From Bacteroidales bacterium (GTDB taxonomy: Bacteria > Bacteroidota > Bacteroidia > Bacteroidales > Muribaculaceae): a stretch of 13,160 bases of DNA. Positions 1 to 6,790 of the stretch are shown one piece after another; the stretch's first letter is position 1, and the number at the start of each line of letters is the position of its first letter. The notes under the pieces were generated by a model. That model had not been told where the DNA came from. It searched no databases and worked only from the letters and a program-made list of their open reading frames with translations. The stretch lies in assembly GCA_019420545.1 (NCBI GenBank), contig JAHZGZ010000138.1, positions 1,425-14,584 of the forward strand, in the 5' to 3' direction. A program made the position numbers and the translations under genes.

Positions 1-1
1 G

Positions 2-3000
2 GGGAGCCGTGCCTATTATGATGCTCCTGCGGGTGACGGAATGAAGGATGTGTCCGACGTGGTGCTCCTCGCCTACGATGTCAACGGCAATCTGCTCGAC
101 GGGTTCCCCATGGAGCTGACCGGGTATACGGAAAAGGACGAGCCGCGTACCGGTGCCGACACAAGCAACGGGGGCTCGACCACGGAGACCTCTACTAAAT
201 GCCTTACAAAGACCATAAAGCTCTTCTACGGCGACTATTATCTTATTGCTGTGGCAAATATGGGCGAGTATTCCGACGGTGGCAGCGGCAAGATCAACGT
301 CGACAAAACCACCATGCAGGCCTTCAATGAACTTGAGTCTGCGCAGTATAACACTCTTGATGCGCTGCGCAAGCTTCGCCGAGAGTGGAAGACCGACAAT
401 TTCCGCAACAACCGCGAGATGTGCGGCTACTTTGTCGACAAGGCCGACAAGACTGCCTCCAACCCGAGCGCTTTGGGGGATTTCCAGACCGTGCATGTCG
501 ACCGCGAGGGTATGACCCTCCGTACATGGATGCGCCGCCTCGCCTCTAAGGTAACCGTGGATTTCGACGGCACAGGTCTGCGCGAGAATGTGAAGATATA
601 TATCAAGGACGTAAAGATCTACGATCTCGCCTCGTCGTGTACCCTCGGCTTCGGAAAGACAAAACCCGATGCCAACGAGCACTATATCAGCTACAACAAT
701 ACTGTAGGAAGCGATGATGATGCCGCCAAGGGTACGCATGCGGCCATGCTCCACGAAGGCAGCCATGTGATAAACTTCTACAATCTCTATAAGGAGGGTG
801 CTTCGTCGAATGATGACGGTCATCAGGACTGGCCGCGTATCTCCAAAGGTTCGCCATATATCTATAAGGATCCTGCCGCCGACATCAAGGAAAAGGCCGA
901 TCTCCATGCCAACAATGCCAAGTCGCTCTTCTTCTACGAGAACATGCAGGGCGATGCCCCCAATGGCAAGGGGCCTATCGTTGACCTGGTAGGCGGTGGT
1001 GTGGCCAACAGTGGCGTCGAAAAAGAGAATGTGCCCTACGGCACATATATCGAGGTAACGGCCTACTACGAGTCGGAGGCCTCCAACAATATCAGCAACG
1101 GCCCCATAAAGTACCGCTTCATGCTCGGCAAGGATGCCGTAAAGAACTGCGATGCCGAACGCAACTACCACTACAAGGTCACCCTCAAATTCAACGGCAA
1201 CGCCAACGAATTCTCCTGGCATATCGACTATAAGGAGGAGCCCGACACCTGGGACGTCCCCCAGCCCTGGTATGTCTCCTACCTCTACAACCACCAGTCA
1301 ACCATCCCCTTCAAATATACTCCCCCCGAAGGCTACGAGGTCGTCTACTTCGAAGCCGAAATCACCGAAAATCCATGGCACCCGGATAATGATGAAGGCA
1401 TATCTATGCCTCCGAACAATTCCGAGGCACTTAACGGGAATAATAAAAGTATAGGCAATGGATTCCTATCTCTTAGGAAAACAGTTGAACCTGTAGTTAC
1501 TCCTCAGATGTGTAAAACCGGACTAACAAGCTGGAGTGTAGATTATGCGAAGGACAATATGAAGCAGTTGAATCTTGATTATTTTAAGGGAGCAGAGACT
1601 GTCCCGGAGAAATACAGAATCGACCGCTCAAAACGCACATTTTATGTGGATGGTCGTAACGATCCCGAGAATACCGGCGATGAAAAATATTCATATCAGC
1701 GTCGGGATAACAGCGTGTCGCTGAATATGCCCCTTTATACACGTGCGAGAGTATTAATCAAGCAATCCGGATATAGTGGCAACAACCCATATGTCGGTTA
1801 TACCCGTACTGCTACCGTAAGGGTTACTCCATACATGCGTAGAATTAACTCCAAGGATACCCCTGCGAAAATGGAGGGAAAATATAAGGATATAAAAGTC
1901 GAGCAGGTACGTCGTATTGTGAATCCCAAAGGTGTGTACCGTCGTTCCGGTAATAATCAGGATTTCAGTGTACACCTTCTGGAACTCCCGGGTGACTTGG
2001 CTCCTAATTTCCGCGACTTCAAATCTGATGGCCCATGGATGGCTGAGATTGTTGGTGACAAGAATTTTATTACTCTTGATGGGAAGCAGACTGTTACAGG
2101 ATCTACTGGGTCATCAATTACGTTTACTATACGTTTTAACAAACTGAATACCGGAAATACCGTGCGTAATGCGATAGTTAGAGTGCTGTACAATAGTTAT
2201 ACTTGTACTCATCTGATATTTGTCAGGCAGGGATATGATGCGCAGGCTATTTGTGAATCGGCAAAGGATTTCGAACATCAAAATGGAGGGGCGACTCCGG
2301 CCAAATGGCGTACGTTTAATCGTCTGTCAGAGACACTCGACGCCGATGACCCACGCGACGAAGGATCTTTGTTCAAGTATGGAAATCTTTCTCAGCCCAT
2401 CCATCCATTCAATAACTGCTATTTCGATAATTTCGATGGTAAAATTGATGGCATTGGTAATTATACAATCCCGAGTAGAAATGATTTCCGCGACGACAAT
2501 GGTTCGTCTGGGAACTATTATCTGACTCAGAAAAATGGTAATAAAGCCAATTCAAAGACTGCTTGGTCTACAATTACATATAATAGTAATGGATTCGATG
2601 CAGATACGACTGTTGCAACAATGCGTCATTTTGAGCAATTGTACACGACTCCGCATATTCAGTCGGCTTTTGGCGTGCTTTATGCTGATGGCGCTACCTC
2701 TACGCAATATAGTGTGAATGATGCGTATGGTTATTTCCGTGATGATCCGGACAAAGGTAGGAAAGGAATGCGAGGATTGTTTATGTATTATTGGGATGCT
2801 GATGATCCGGGAAATCTTTCTACAGGTAAAAGTATATTCTTCCCTATTGGTCGTGCCGGATTCGGACATCGCAAAAATGGACATAAAACGACATGGGGTA
2901 CTGTAACGGAGATTAAACTTGATGTAGGAGTACTGCGCTATAACAGTAACGGTTATGAGGATCGTTCATCAACATTTAAAGATAGCGCACCATTGTTTGC

Positions 3001-3205
3001 TGCAGGTTACTATCGTCCGGGAGCTATTTATTATGCGAAGAGTCCTGCTAATCCGAATCAATATCTTGATTGGACAGGGAATGCAGCTTCTGACGGTAAG
3101 GCTATGGGCATGGACATGAATTATTTCTCTTTTGACGTCAATATGATTGGTGATGCCAATCTCGAAAGCGGTGGCGATGCCTGCTTCTTGCGTTTCGTCG
3201 AGTAA
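2..3205 (+). CDS. Large fimbrillin-family surface protein (FimB/Mfa2/DUF4906-like), 5' end missing
   Basis: The frame is open from base 2 to the TAA at 3203-3205, giving 1067 visible codons. The first ATG (41) is probably internal, because the 13 codons before it (GSRAYYDAPAGDG) read as typical mature fimbrillin sequence; the start and signal peptide must lie upstream. The N-terminal part has fimbrillin hallmarks: VVLLAYDVNGNLLDG near the edge, RRLASKVTVDFDG (about nt 530-570), and IKYRFMLGKDA followed by RNYHYKVTLKFNG (about nt 1106-1200). A segment at about nt 2030-2240 (FITLDG, ITFTIRFN, HLIFVRQGYD) resembles a BACON-type beta-sandwich. The C-terminal third (TIPSRNDFRD, IFFPIGRAGFGHRKNG, ending GGDACFLRFVE) resembles the FISUMP-like endings of large Bacteroidales surface proteins. 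Family knowledge suggests a secreted, cell-surface fimbrial tip or adhesin subunit; the ligand is unknown. Base composition changes from GC-rich to AT-rich near nt 1400. Sure of a fimbrillin-like surface protein, less sure of the subfamily. Confidence 0.75.
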   Translation, partial: GSRAYYDAPAGDGMKDVSDVVLLAYDVNGNLLDGFPMELTGYTEKDEPRTGADTSNGGSTTETSTKCLTKTIKLFYGDYYLIAVANMGEYSDGGSGKINVDKTTMQAFNELESAQYNTLDALRKLRREWKTDNFRNNREMCGYFVDKADKTASNPSALGDFQTVHVDREGMTLRTWMRRLASKVTVDFDGTGLRENVKIYIKDVKIYDLASSCTLGFGKTKPDANEHYISYNNTVGSDDDAAKGTHAAMLHEGSHVINFYNLYKEGASSNDDGHQDWPRISKGSPYIYKDPAADIKEKADLHANNAKSLFFYENMQGDAPNGKGPIVDLVGGGVANSGVEKENVPYGTYIEVTAYYESEASNNISNGPIKYRFMLGKDAVKNCDAERNYHYKVTLKFNGNANEFSWHIDYKEEPDTWDVPQPWYVSYLYNHQSTIPFKYTPPEGYEVVYFEAEITENPWHPDNDEGISMPPNNSEALNGNNKSIGNGFLSLRKTVEPVVTPQMCKTGLTSWSVDYAKDNMKQLNLDYFKGAETVPEKYRIDRSKRTFYVDGRNDPENTGDEKYSYQRRDNSVSLNMPLYTRARVLIKQSGYSGNNPYVGYTRTATVRVTPYMRRINSKDTPAKMEGKYKDIKVEQVRRIVNPKGVYRRSGNNQDFSVHLLELPGDLAPNFRDFKSDGPWMAEIVGDKNFITLDGKQTVTGSTGSSITFTIRFNKLNTGNTVRNAIVRVLYNSYTCTHLIFVRQGYDAQAICESAKDFEHQNGGATPAKWRTFNRLSETLDADDPRDEGSLFKYGNLSQPIHPFNNCYFDNFDGKIDGIGNYTIPSRNDFRDDNGSSGNYYLTQKNGNKANSKTAWSTITYNSNGFDADTTVATMRHFEQLYTTPHIQSAFGVLYADGATSTQYSVNDAYGYFRDDPDKGRKGMRGLFMYYWDADDPGNLSTGKSIFFPIGRAGFGHRKNGHKTTWGTVTEIKLDVGVLRYNSNGYEDRSSTFKDSAPLFAAGYYRPGAIYYAKSPANPNQYLDWTGNAASDGKAMGMDMNYFSFDVNMIGDANLESGGDACFLRFVE

Positions 3206-3265
3206 CCTTTCCACTTTCGTCCCTTTAGGCCGCTGACTCCCGCTCAAGCCCCTTCCCGTCAACTC

Positions 3266-3304
3266 TGGCTGGGAGGGCGGCGCTTTAGTTAGCCCTCCCA
3301 GCCA
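3266..3304. terminator. Strong GC-rich hairpin after the fimbrillin gene
   Basis: A perfect 13-bp stem (3266-3278 with 3292-3304; arm TGGCTGGGAGGGC) closes a 13-nt loop. It starts 60 bp after the fimbrillin stop. No T-run follows on the plus strand, so it is not a textbook intrinsic terminator. It could still stabilise the 3' end or stop transcription with help from a factor. The structure is seen directly; the role is inferred. Confidence 0.45.
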
Positions 3305-3380
3305 TGGCAAGGCCCCCTCGGTTTGGCCCACGCCCCTTGGCGCCCAAACTCCACTTTATTGGCTTGCTACGGCTGTAGGA

Positions 3381-3475
3381 GACGCGCTTTCCAAGCGCGT
3401 TATACCCCCATCCGTAAGTATGGTTATGCGAAATGCCTATCATCGTTTAGTGTTAACGCGCTTGGAAAGCGCGTC
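3381..3475. repeat. Nested-palindrome inverted repeat, probable divergent relative of the elements at 3643 and 5542
   Basis: Two perfect 22-bp arms in opposite orientation (3381-3402 and 3454-3475) are separated by 51 nt. Each arm is itself a near-palindrome: ACGCGCTT, a 3-nt loop, AAGCGCGT. The layout GACGCG - inner palindrome - CGCGTTA, preceded by TGTAGG at 3374-3379, matches the two elements at 3643 and 5542, but the inner core (CTTTCCAAG) and the spacer differ. It is either a divergent member of that family or a different element with a similar build. No coding sequence overlaps it credibly. Confidence 0.6.
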
Positions 3476-3560
3476 CCCTCAGTCACGAATAGCCTTTGCG
3501 CGCTCTGGGGTCTCCGCGTGAGTCTTTCCCCATCTTTTTGTCTGTGATTCCTTTATGCTT

Positions 3561-3594
3561 TTTGCTATTACTTGATGCGGAAAGATTACCTTTG
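3561..3594 (+). promoter_or_regulatory. Candidate Bacteroidetes primary-sigma promoter for the thioredoxin-like lipoprotein
   Basis: TACCTTTG at 3587-3594 is an exact match to the Bacteroidetes -7 element TAnnTTTG. A TTTG at 3561-3564 could serve as the -33 element; the 22-nt gap is slightly longer than usual. Transcription would begin near 3600, giving a leader of about 170 nt that carries the inverted-repeat element at 3643-3728. It is the only such motif I noticed in the non-coding parts of the window. Confidence 0.5.
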
Positions 3595-3642
3595 TAGGTG
3601 GAGAGTGAAGCAAAATTATATACTATTATACCGATAATAGAA

Positions 3643-3728
3643 TGTAGGGACGCGGCGTGCCGCGTTACATCAAGATAATCAAGACTGTACGGCTTCCATA
3701 ATGCAACGCGGCACGCCGCGTCCCTACA
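3643..3728. repeat. Nested-palindrome interspersed repeat, copy A
   Basis: Perfect 24-bp inverted arms (3643-3666 and 3705-3728) flank a 38-nt spacer. Each arm begins or ends with TGTAGGGACGCGG or its complement and is internally palindromic (ACGCGGC/GCCGCGT). The spacer contains CATCAAGATAATC (3668-3680), whose reverse complement occurs in the element at 5542-5626, so the two are homologous copies inserted in opposite orientation and not merely similar hairpins. It lies in the probable leader of the downstream lipoprotein gene. It resembles REP/BIME or MITE-like elements; no transposase or RAYT gene is present in the window. Confidence 0.8.
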
Positions 3729-3770
3729 CTATGAGCATTTTGCGACACCATCATTTAAGAAATTTTATCC

Positions 3771-4295
3771 ATGTATCATACAATCCGATTCATACTCATA
3801 TGCCTGCTGTTGGCGGCGACGGGCTGCGTCACCGAGAAAGATGAGCCGGTGGTGTCGCTCGTCCCGGGCGCTGCCGTGCCGCAGTTTTCGGTAACGCTCG
3901 ACGACGGCACCGTGTTCGGGTATGCCGACATGCAGCGCACGCCCTGTGTCATTGTGTTTTTCGATACATCGTGTCCCGACTGCCGCGCCGCCCTACCCGT
4001 GGTCGACGACGTAGCTTCGCGTAAGGTTGTCGCCTCGCGCGGCATACGCTTCGTCTGCATCGCCCGCTCCGAGTCAGAGGCCTCCATCGCGCAATTCTGG
4101 CACGAAGCCTCCCTCACGCTCCCTTACTCCGCGCAGCCCGACGACCGCGTATACCGCCTCTTCGCCAACCGCATCATACCGCGCATATACATCACCACCC
4201 CCTCGGCGTCGGGCGCCCCTGTCATCGCCTCTGTGTTTGTAGAGCACATCACCGCCGACGCCCTCCTCTCGGCCATCCTTGCCCTCCCCCAATAA
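3771..4295 (+). CDS. Thioredoxin-like (TlpA/ResA-type) lipoprotein
   Basis: The protein has 174 residues. Residues 1-19 look like a lipoprotein signal (hydrophobic ILICLLLAATGC, with C19 as the probable lipidated cysteine), so the protein is likely anchored facing the periplasm. The mature part has a thioredoxin fold: GAAVPQFSVTLDDG (33-46) as in TlpA/AhpC-TSA proteins, VIVFFDTSCPDCR (60-72) with the redox pair C68/C71, and a likely cis-proline at P137 (IIPRIYI). Such proteins act in periplasmic thiol-disulfide exchange; the partner cannot be told from sequence. A typical TlpA-like domain is about 140 residues, so it seems complete. It follows a candidate promoter at 3561-3594 and runs convergently towards era. 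The CPDC active site is less common than CPPC or CGPC, which could alter redox behaviour. Confidence 0.82.
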   Translation: MYHTIRFILICLLLAATGCVTEKDEPVVSLVPGAAVPQFSVTLDDGTVFGYADMQRTPCVIVFFDTSCPDCRAALPVVDDVASRKVVASRGIRFVCIARSESEASIAQFWHEASLTLPYSAQPDDRVYRLFANRIIPRIYITTPSASGAPVIASVFVEHITADALLSAILALPQ

Positions 4296-4325
4296 AAGCC
4301 CGCACAGAGAGCACCGAGAAATAAT

Positions 4326-4460
4326 AAGGTCGGTAGGGTCAGTAGGGTCGATAGAGAGCTTAGAGTTAGTAAGGTCGATAGGGTCGGTAGGGTCGATAGA
4401 GAGCTTAGGGTTAGTAAGGTCGATAGGGTCGGTAGGGTCGTTAAAGAGTTTAGGGTCGTT
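4326..4460. repeat. 45-bp tandem repeat, three units
   Basis: Three head-to-tail 45-bp units occupy 4326-4370, 4371-4415 and 4416-4460. Each starts AAGGTCG and contains short subrepeats of the type TAGGGTCGG. Units 1 and 2 differ at only a few positions; unit 3 diverges in its second half (GTTAAAGAGTTTAGGGTC). Because 45 is a multiple of three, a frame stays open across the array, but it has no good start or protein family. The array fills most of the convergent space between the lipoprotein gene and era. The remaining flanks of 4296-4575 show no gene. Confidence 0.85.
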
Positions 4461-4489
4461 AAAGTCCTTAATGACCCTAACGACCCTAA
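4450..4489. terminator. Hairpin at the end of the tandem array, possible bidirectional terminator
   Basis: A perfect 12-bp inverted repeat (TTAGGGTCGTTA at 4450-4461; TAACGACCCTAA at 4478-4489) closes a 16-nt loop. It lies between two convergent genes, where a shared terminator is expected. The right arm is an inverted relative of the array's TAGGGTC unit. No clear U-tract follows. The structure is seen; the terminator role is inferred from position. Confidence 0.4.
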
Positions 4490-4575
4490 TTGACTCTAAT
4501 TGCCCCTAAAGCCTTAATGGCTTGTAATCCTTGACTTTATAATTCCTATTTCTTTGTGCGGGATTGCGCGTGAGG

Positions 4576-5466
4576 CTACTCGATGTAGCCGAAGGCGCGG
4601 AGCTTGTTGTCGCGGTTGCGCCAGTCTTTCTCGACCTTCACGAAAAGCTCGAGGTAGACATGCTTGCCGAAGAAGGTCTCGATATCCTTGCGGGCCTGGG
4701 TGCCCACCTTCTTTAGCATCGTGCCGCCCTTGCCGATGATGATACCCTTCTGGGAGTCGCGCTCCACGTAGATCACGGCCATGATGTGGATGCCGTCCTC
4801 CTTTTCGTCGAACTTCTCGACCACCACCTCTACCGAGTAGGGCACCTCCTTGTCGAGGTTGAGCAGCAGTTTCTCGCGGATGATCTCGGTGACGAAGAAG
4901 CGCGCCGGCTTGTCGGTGAGCGCATCCTTCCCGAAGTAGGGCGGAGCCACCGGAAGCAGTTCCACGATGCGCGCCATCAGGGTGTTGGTGTTGAAATGCA
5001 GCTTGGCCGACGTGGGGAACACCTCGGCGCCCGGAAGCAGCTCTTTCCAGCGTGCCACCGTGGCCTCCAACTCTCTCTGATCCTTGAGCATGTCGATCTT
5101 GTTGATGACCAGCAGCACGGGCACCTTCTCCTTGGCCACCTTGGCAAGGAAATCGGCATTCTTGGTCGGATCCTCCACCACGTCGGTGACGTAGAGCAGA
5201 ATGTCGGCGTCGGTCAACGCCCCCTCGGAGAACTCACGCATCGCCTCCTGCATCTTGTAGTTGGGTTTGAGCACGCCCGGAGTGTCGGAAAACACGATCT
5301 GGTAGTCGTCGGTGTTGACGATACCCCTTATGCGGTGGCGCGTGGTCTGCGCTTTCTGCGTGATGATCGATATGCGCTCACCCACGAGGTCGTTCATCAG
5401 CGTGGATTTACCCACGTTGGGGTTGCCCACGATGTTGACGAATCCTGATTTATGATTTTCATTCAT
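4576..5466 (-). CDS. era: GTPase Era
   Basis: The protein has 296 residues, the usual Era length. Its GTPase motifs are G1 GNPNVGKS (14-21), a G2-region TTRHR (41-45), G3 DTPG (61-64), G4 NKID (122-125) and G5 SAK (153-155). The C-terminal KH domain carries GIIIGKGGTMLKKVG (241-255), and the ending DWRNRDNKLRAFGY is typical. Era binds the 3' end of 16S rRNA and helps mature the 30S subunit, linking ribosome assembly to growth and division. The ATG at 5464-5466 gives the standard N-terminus. It is the last gene of the minus-strand run, 191 bp downstream of the guanylyltransferase, and the gap contains an inverted-repeat element. That gap may mean a separate promoter, but I found no -7 motif there. 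Confidence 0.97.
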   Translation of the reverse strand: MNENHKSGFVNIVGNPNVGKSTLMNDLVGERISIITQKAQTTRHRIRGIVNTDDYQIVFSDTPGVLKPNYKMQEAMREFSEGALTDADILLYVTDVVEDPTKNADFLAKVAKEKVPVLLVINKIDMLKDQRELEATVARWKELLPGAEVFPTSAKLHFNTNTLMARIVELLPVAPPYFGKDALTDKPARFFVTEIIREKLLLNLDKEVPYSVEVVVEKFDEKEDGIHIMAVIYVERDSQKGIIIGKGGTMLKKVGTQARKDIETFFGKHVYLELFVKVEKDWRNRDNKLRAFGYIE

Positions 5467-5541
5467 TGCAGTCTTGAATTTTGGTTACCTATTAATAACG
5501 CGCGGACGCCGCGATAGGTTTTACAACGCTGACGAGGGTAA

Positions 5542-5626
5542 TGTAGGGACGCGGCGTGCCGCGTTGCATTCTTGGAAAAATAATGTATGATTATCTTGAT
5601 GCAACGCGGCGCGCCGCGTCCCTACA
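5542..5626. repeat. Nested-palindrome interspersed repeat, copy B
   Basis: Inverted arms of 28 bp (5542-5569 and 5599-5626) differ at one position (T5557 opposite G5611, a wobble pair in plus-strand RNA) and enclose a 29-nt spacer. The outer TGTAGGGACGCGGCGTGCCG matches copy A, and GATTATCTTGATG (5589-5601) matches the copy A spacer in reverse complement. Copy B is therefore a full homologue in opposite orientation. It lies between the guanylyltransferase gene and era. In the minus-strand transcript it would form a strong stem that might separate expression of the two genes. The remainder of the 191-bp gap has only a minor 5-bp stem at 5501-5513. Confidence 0.8.
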
Positions 5627-5657
5627 ATACAGATAGTTTTGGAACGCCACAGGCGCT

Positions 5658-6746
5658 TTACAGGTATTTCTCGTCGTAGGCGAGCTTCACGTCGTTGACG
5701 TAGAGCTTGATGTGCTGCTCCTCCGACTTGGGGCAGATGAGGAGCACGTCGCCCGCGTCGGCCACGATATAGTCGTGGAGGCCGTTTACCACCACCAGCT
5801 TCTCGCCGTTGACGGCAAAGATGTTGCCCGACGAGTTGTAGGCGAGCACGCGGCAGTTCTGGGTCACGTTCTGCTCGCGGTTTTTGGGCGAGTTGTCGTA
5901 GAGGGAGCTCCAGGTGCCGAGGTCGTTCCAGCCGAAGTCGACACACTCCACGTAGACGTTGGCGGCGCGTTCCATCACGGCGTAGTCGATCGATATGTTG
6001 ACGCACGAGGGGAATTCACGTTCGATAAAATCGCGCTCGCGCTCGGTGCCGAAGTCGGCGGCGCCGCGGTCGAAAGTGGCCGTAAGGTCGGGGGCATGCT
6101 TCTGCAGCGCCTCGAGTATCGACTTGGCCGACCAGAGGAATATGCCGGAGTTCCAGAAAAACTCGCCGCTGTCGACGAATACCTTTGCCAGATCGGCGTC
6201 GGGTTTCTCGGTGAAGGTCTTTACCTTGAGTATGCCGTCGGTGCCGTCGACCGGGCGACCGATCTGGATGTAACCGTAGCCGGTCTCGGGGCGTGTGGGC
6301 TTGATGCCGAGGGTAAGGAGGGCGTCGTTGCTCTCGACGAAGCTGAATCCGCGGTCGATGGATTTCACGAACTCAAGCTCGCGGGTGATGAGGTGGTCGC
6401 TGGGTGTCACGATCATTGATGCCTGCGGATCGAGAGCGTAGATGTGGTTGGCGGCCCAGGCTATGCACGGAGCCGTGTTGCGGCGTGCGGGCTCGAGGAG
6501 TATCTGATGGTCGGCAAGTTCCGGAAGCTGCTCGCGCACGAGCGGCGCGTAGCGGTCGTTGGTCACGATAATCACATGTTCCTTGTCGACAAGCGGCAGG
6601 ATGCGGTCGTACGACATCTGTAGCAGCGAGCGGCCTGTACCGAGGAAGTCGATAAACTGCTTGGGGCGGTCGGCGCGGCTGTAGGGCCAGAAGCGGGAGC
6701 CGATGCCTCCGCACATGATCACGCAATAACGATGTGGATTGCTCAT
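5658..6746 (-). CDS. manC: Mannose-1-phosphate guanylyltransferase (GDP-mannose pyrophosphorylase), single-domain
   Basis: The protein has 362 residues. It makes GDP-mannose from mannose-1-phosphate and GTP, supplying mannose and fucose donors for capsule, LPS or glycoprotein. The nucleotidyltransferase signature GGIGSRFWPYSRADRPKQF (13-31) starts the fold. TPSDH (114-118), ETGYGYI (154-160), FTEKP (178-182), WNSGIF (198-203) and FGWNDLGTW (271-279) follow in the family order. It lacks the C-terminal phosphomannose isomerase domain of the long bifunctional form; about 360 residues is usual for the single-domain type. The ATG at 6744-6746 precedes the family start directly. It begins 44 bp after the MBL-fold gene, with no promoter motif between them, so co-transcription is likely. 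GTP specificity is inferred from family resemblance. Confidence 0.92.
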   Translation of the reverse strand: MSNPHRYCVIMCGGIGSRFWPYSRADRPKQFIDFLGTGRSLLQMSYDRILPLVDKEHVIIVTNDRYAPLVREQLPELADHQILLEPARRNTAPCIAWAANHIYALDPQASMIVTPSDHLITRELEFVKSIDRGFSFVESNDALLTLGIKPTRPETGYGYIQIGRPVDGTDGILKVKTFTEKPDADLAKVFVDSGEFFWNSGIFLWSAKSILEALQKHAPDLTATFDRGAADFGTERERDFIEREFPSCVNISIDYAVMERAANVYVECVDFGWNDLGTWSSLYDNSPKNREQNVTQNCRVLAYNSSGNIFAVNGEKLVVVNGLHDYIVADAGDVLLICPKSEEQHIKLYVNDVKLAYDEKYL

Positions 6747-6790
6747 AACGGGTTGGTGCTTTGTTAGTAAATGAGATAAGTAAGTTACAG

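Noticed and set aside
3323..3547. 74-codon plus-strand frame in the gap after the fimbrillin gene
   Set aside because: It runs through the inverted-repeat element and its peptide is compositionally random; no start signal.
3381..3728. Spaced repeats as a possible CRISPR array
   Set aside because: The repeats are inverted pairs rather than direct repeats with unique spacers, and no cas gene is present.
4400..4460. TTAGGG-like motifs suggesting a telomere-type repeat
   Set aside because: They are part of a 45-bp bacterial tandem repeat in an ordinary chromosomal context, not a pure hexamer array at an end.
4279..4509. Open frame encoding a repetitive peptide (RSIGSVGSIESLGLV-type units)
   Set aside because: It is open only because the DNA repeat period (45 bp) is a multiple of three; it starts inside the lipoprotein gene, has no promoter or family match, and its peptide just mirrors the DNA repeat.
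4786..5448. 220-codon plus-strand frame opposite era
   Set aside because: It is the antisense shadow of a GC-rich gene whose minus-strand product is unmistakably Era; its His/Val/Leu-rich translation has no domain.
5712..6419. 235-codon plus-strand frame opposite manC
   Set aside because: Antisense shadow; the minus-strand frame carries all guanylyltransferase motifs.
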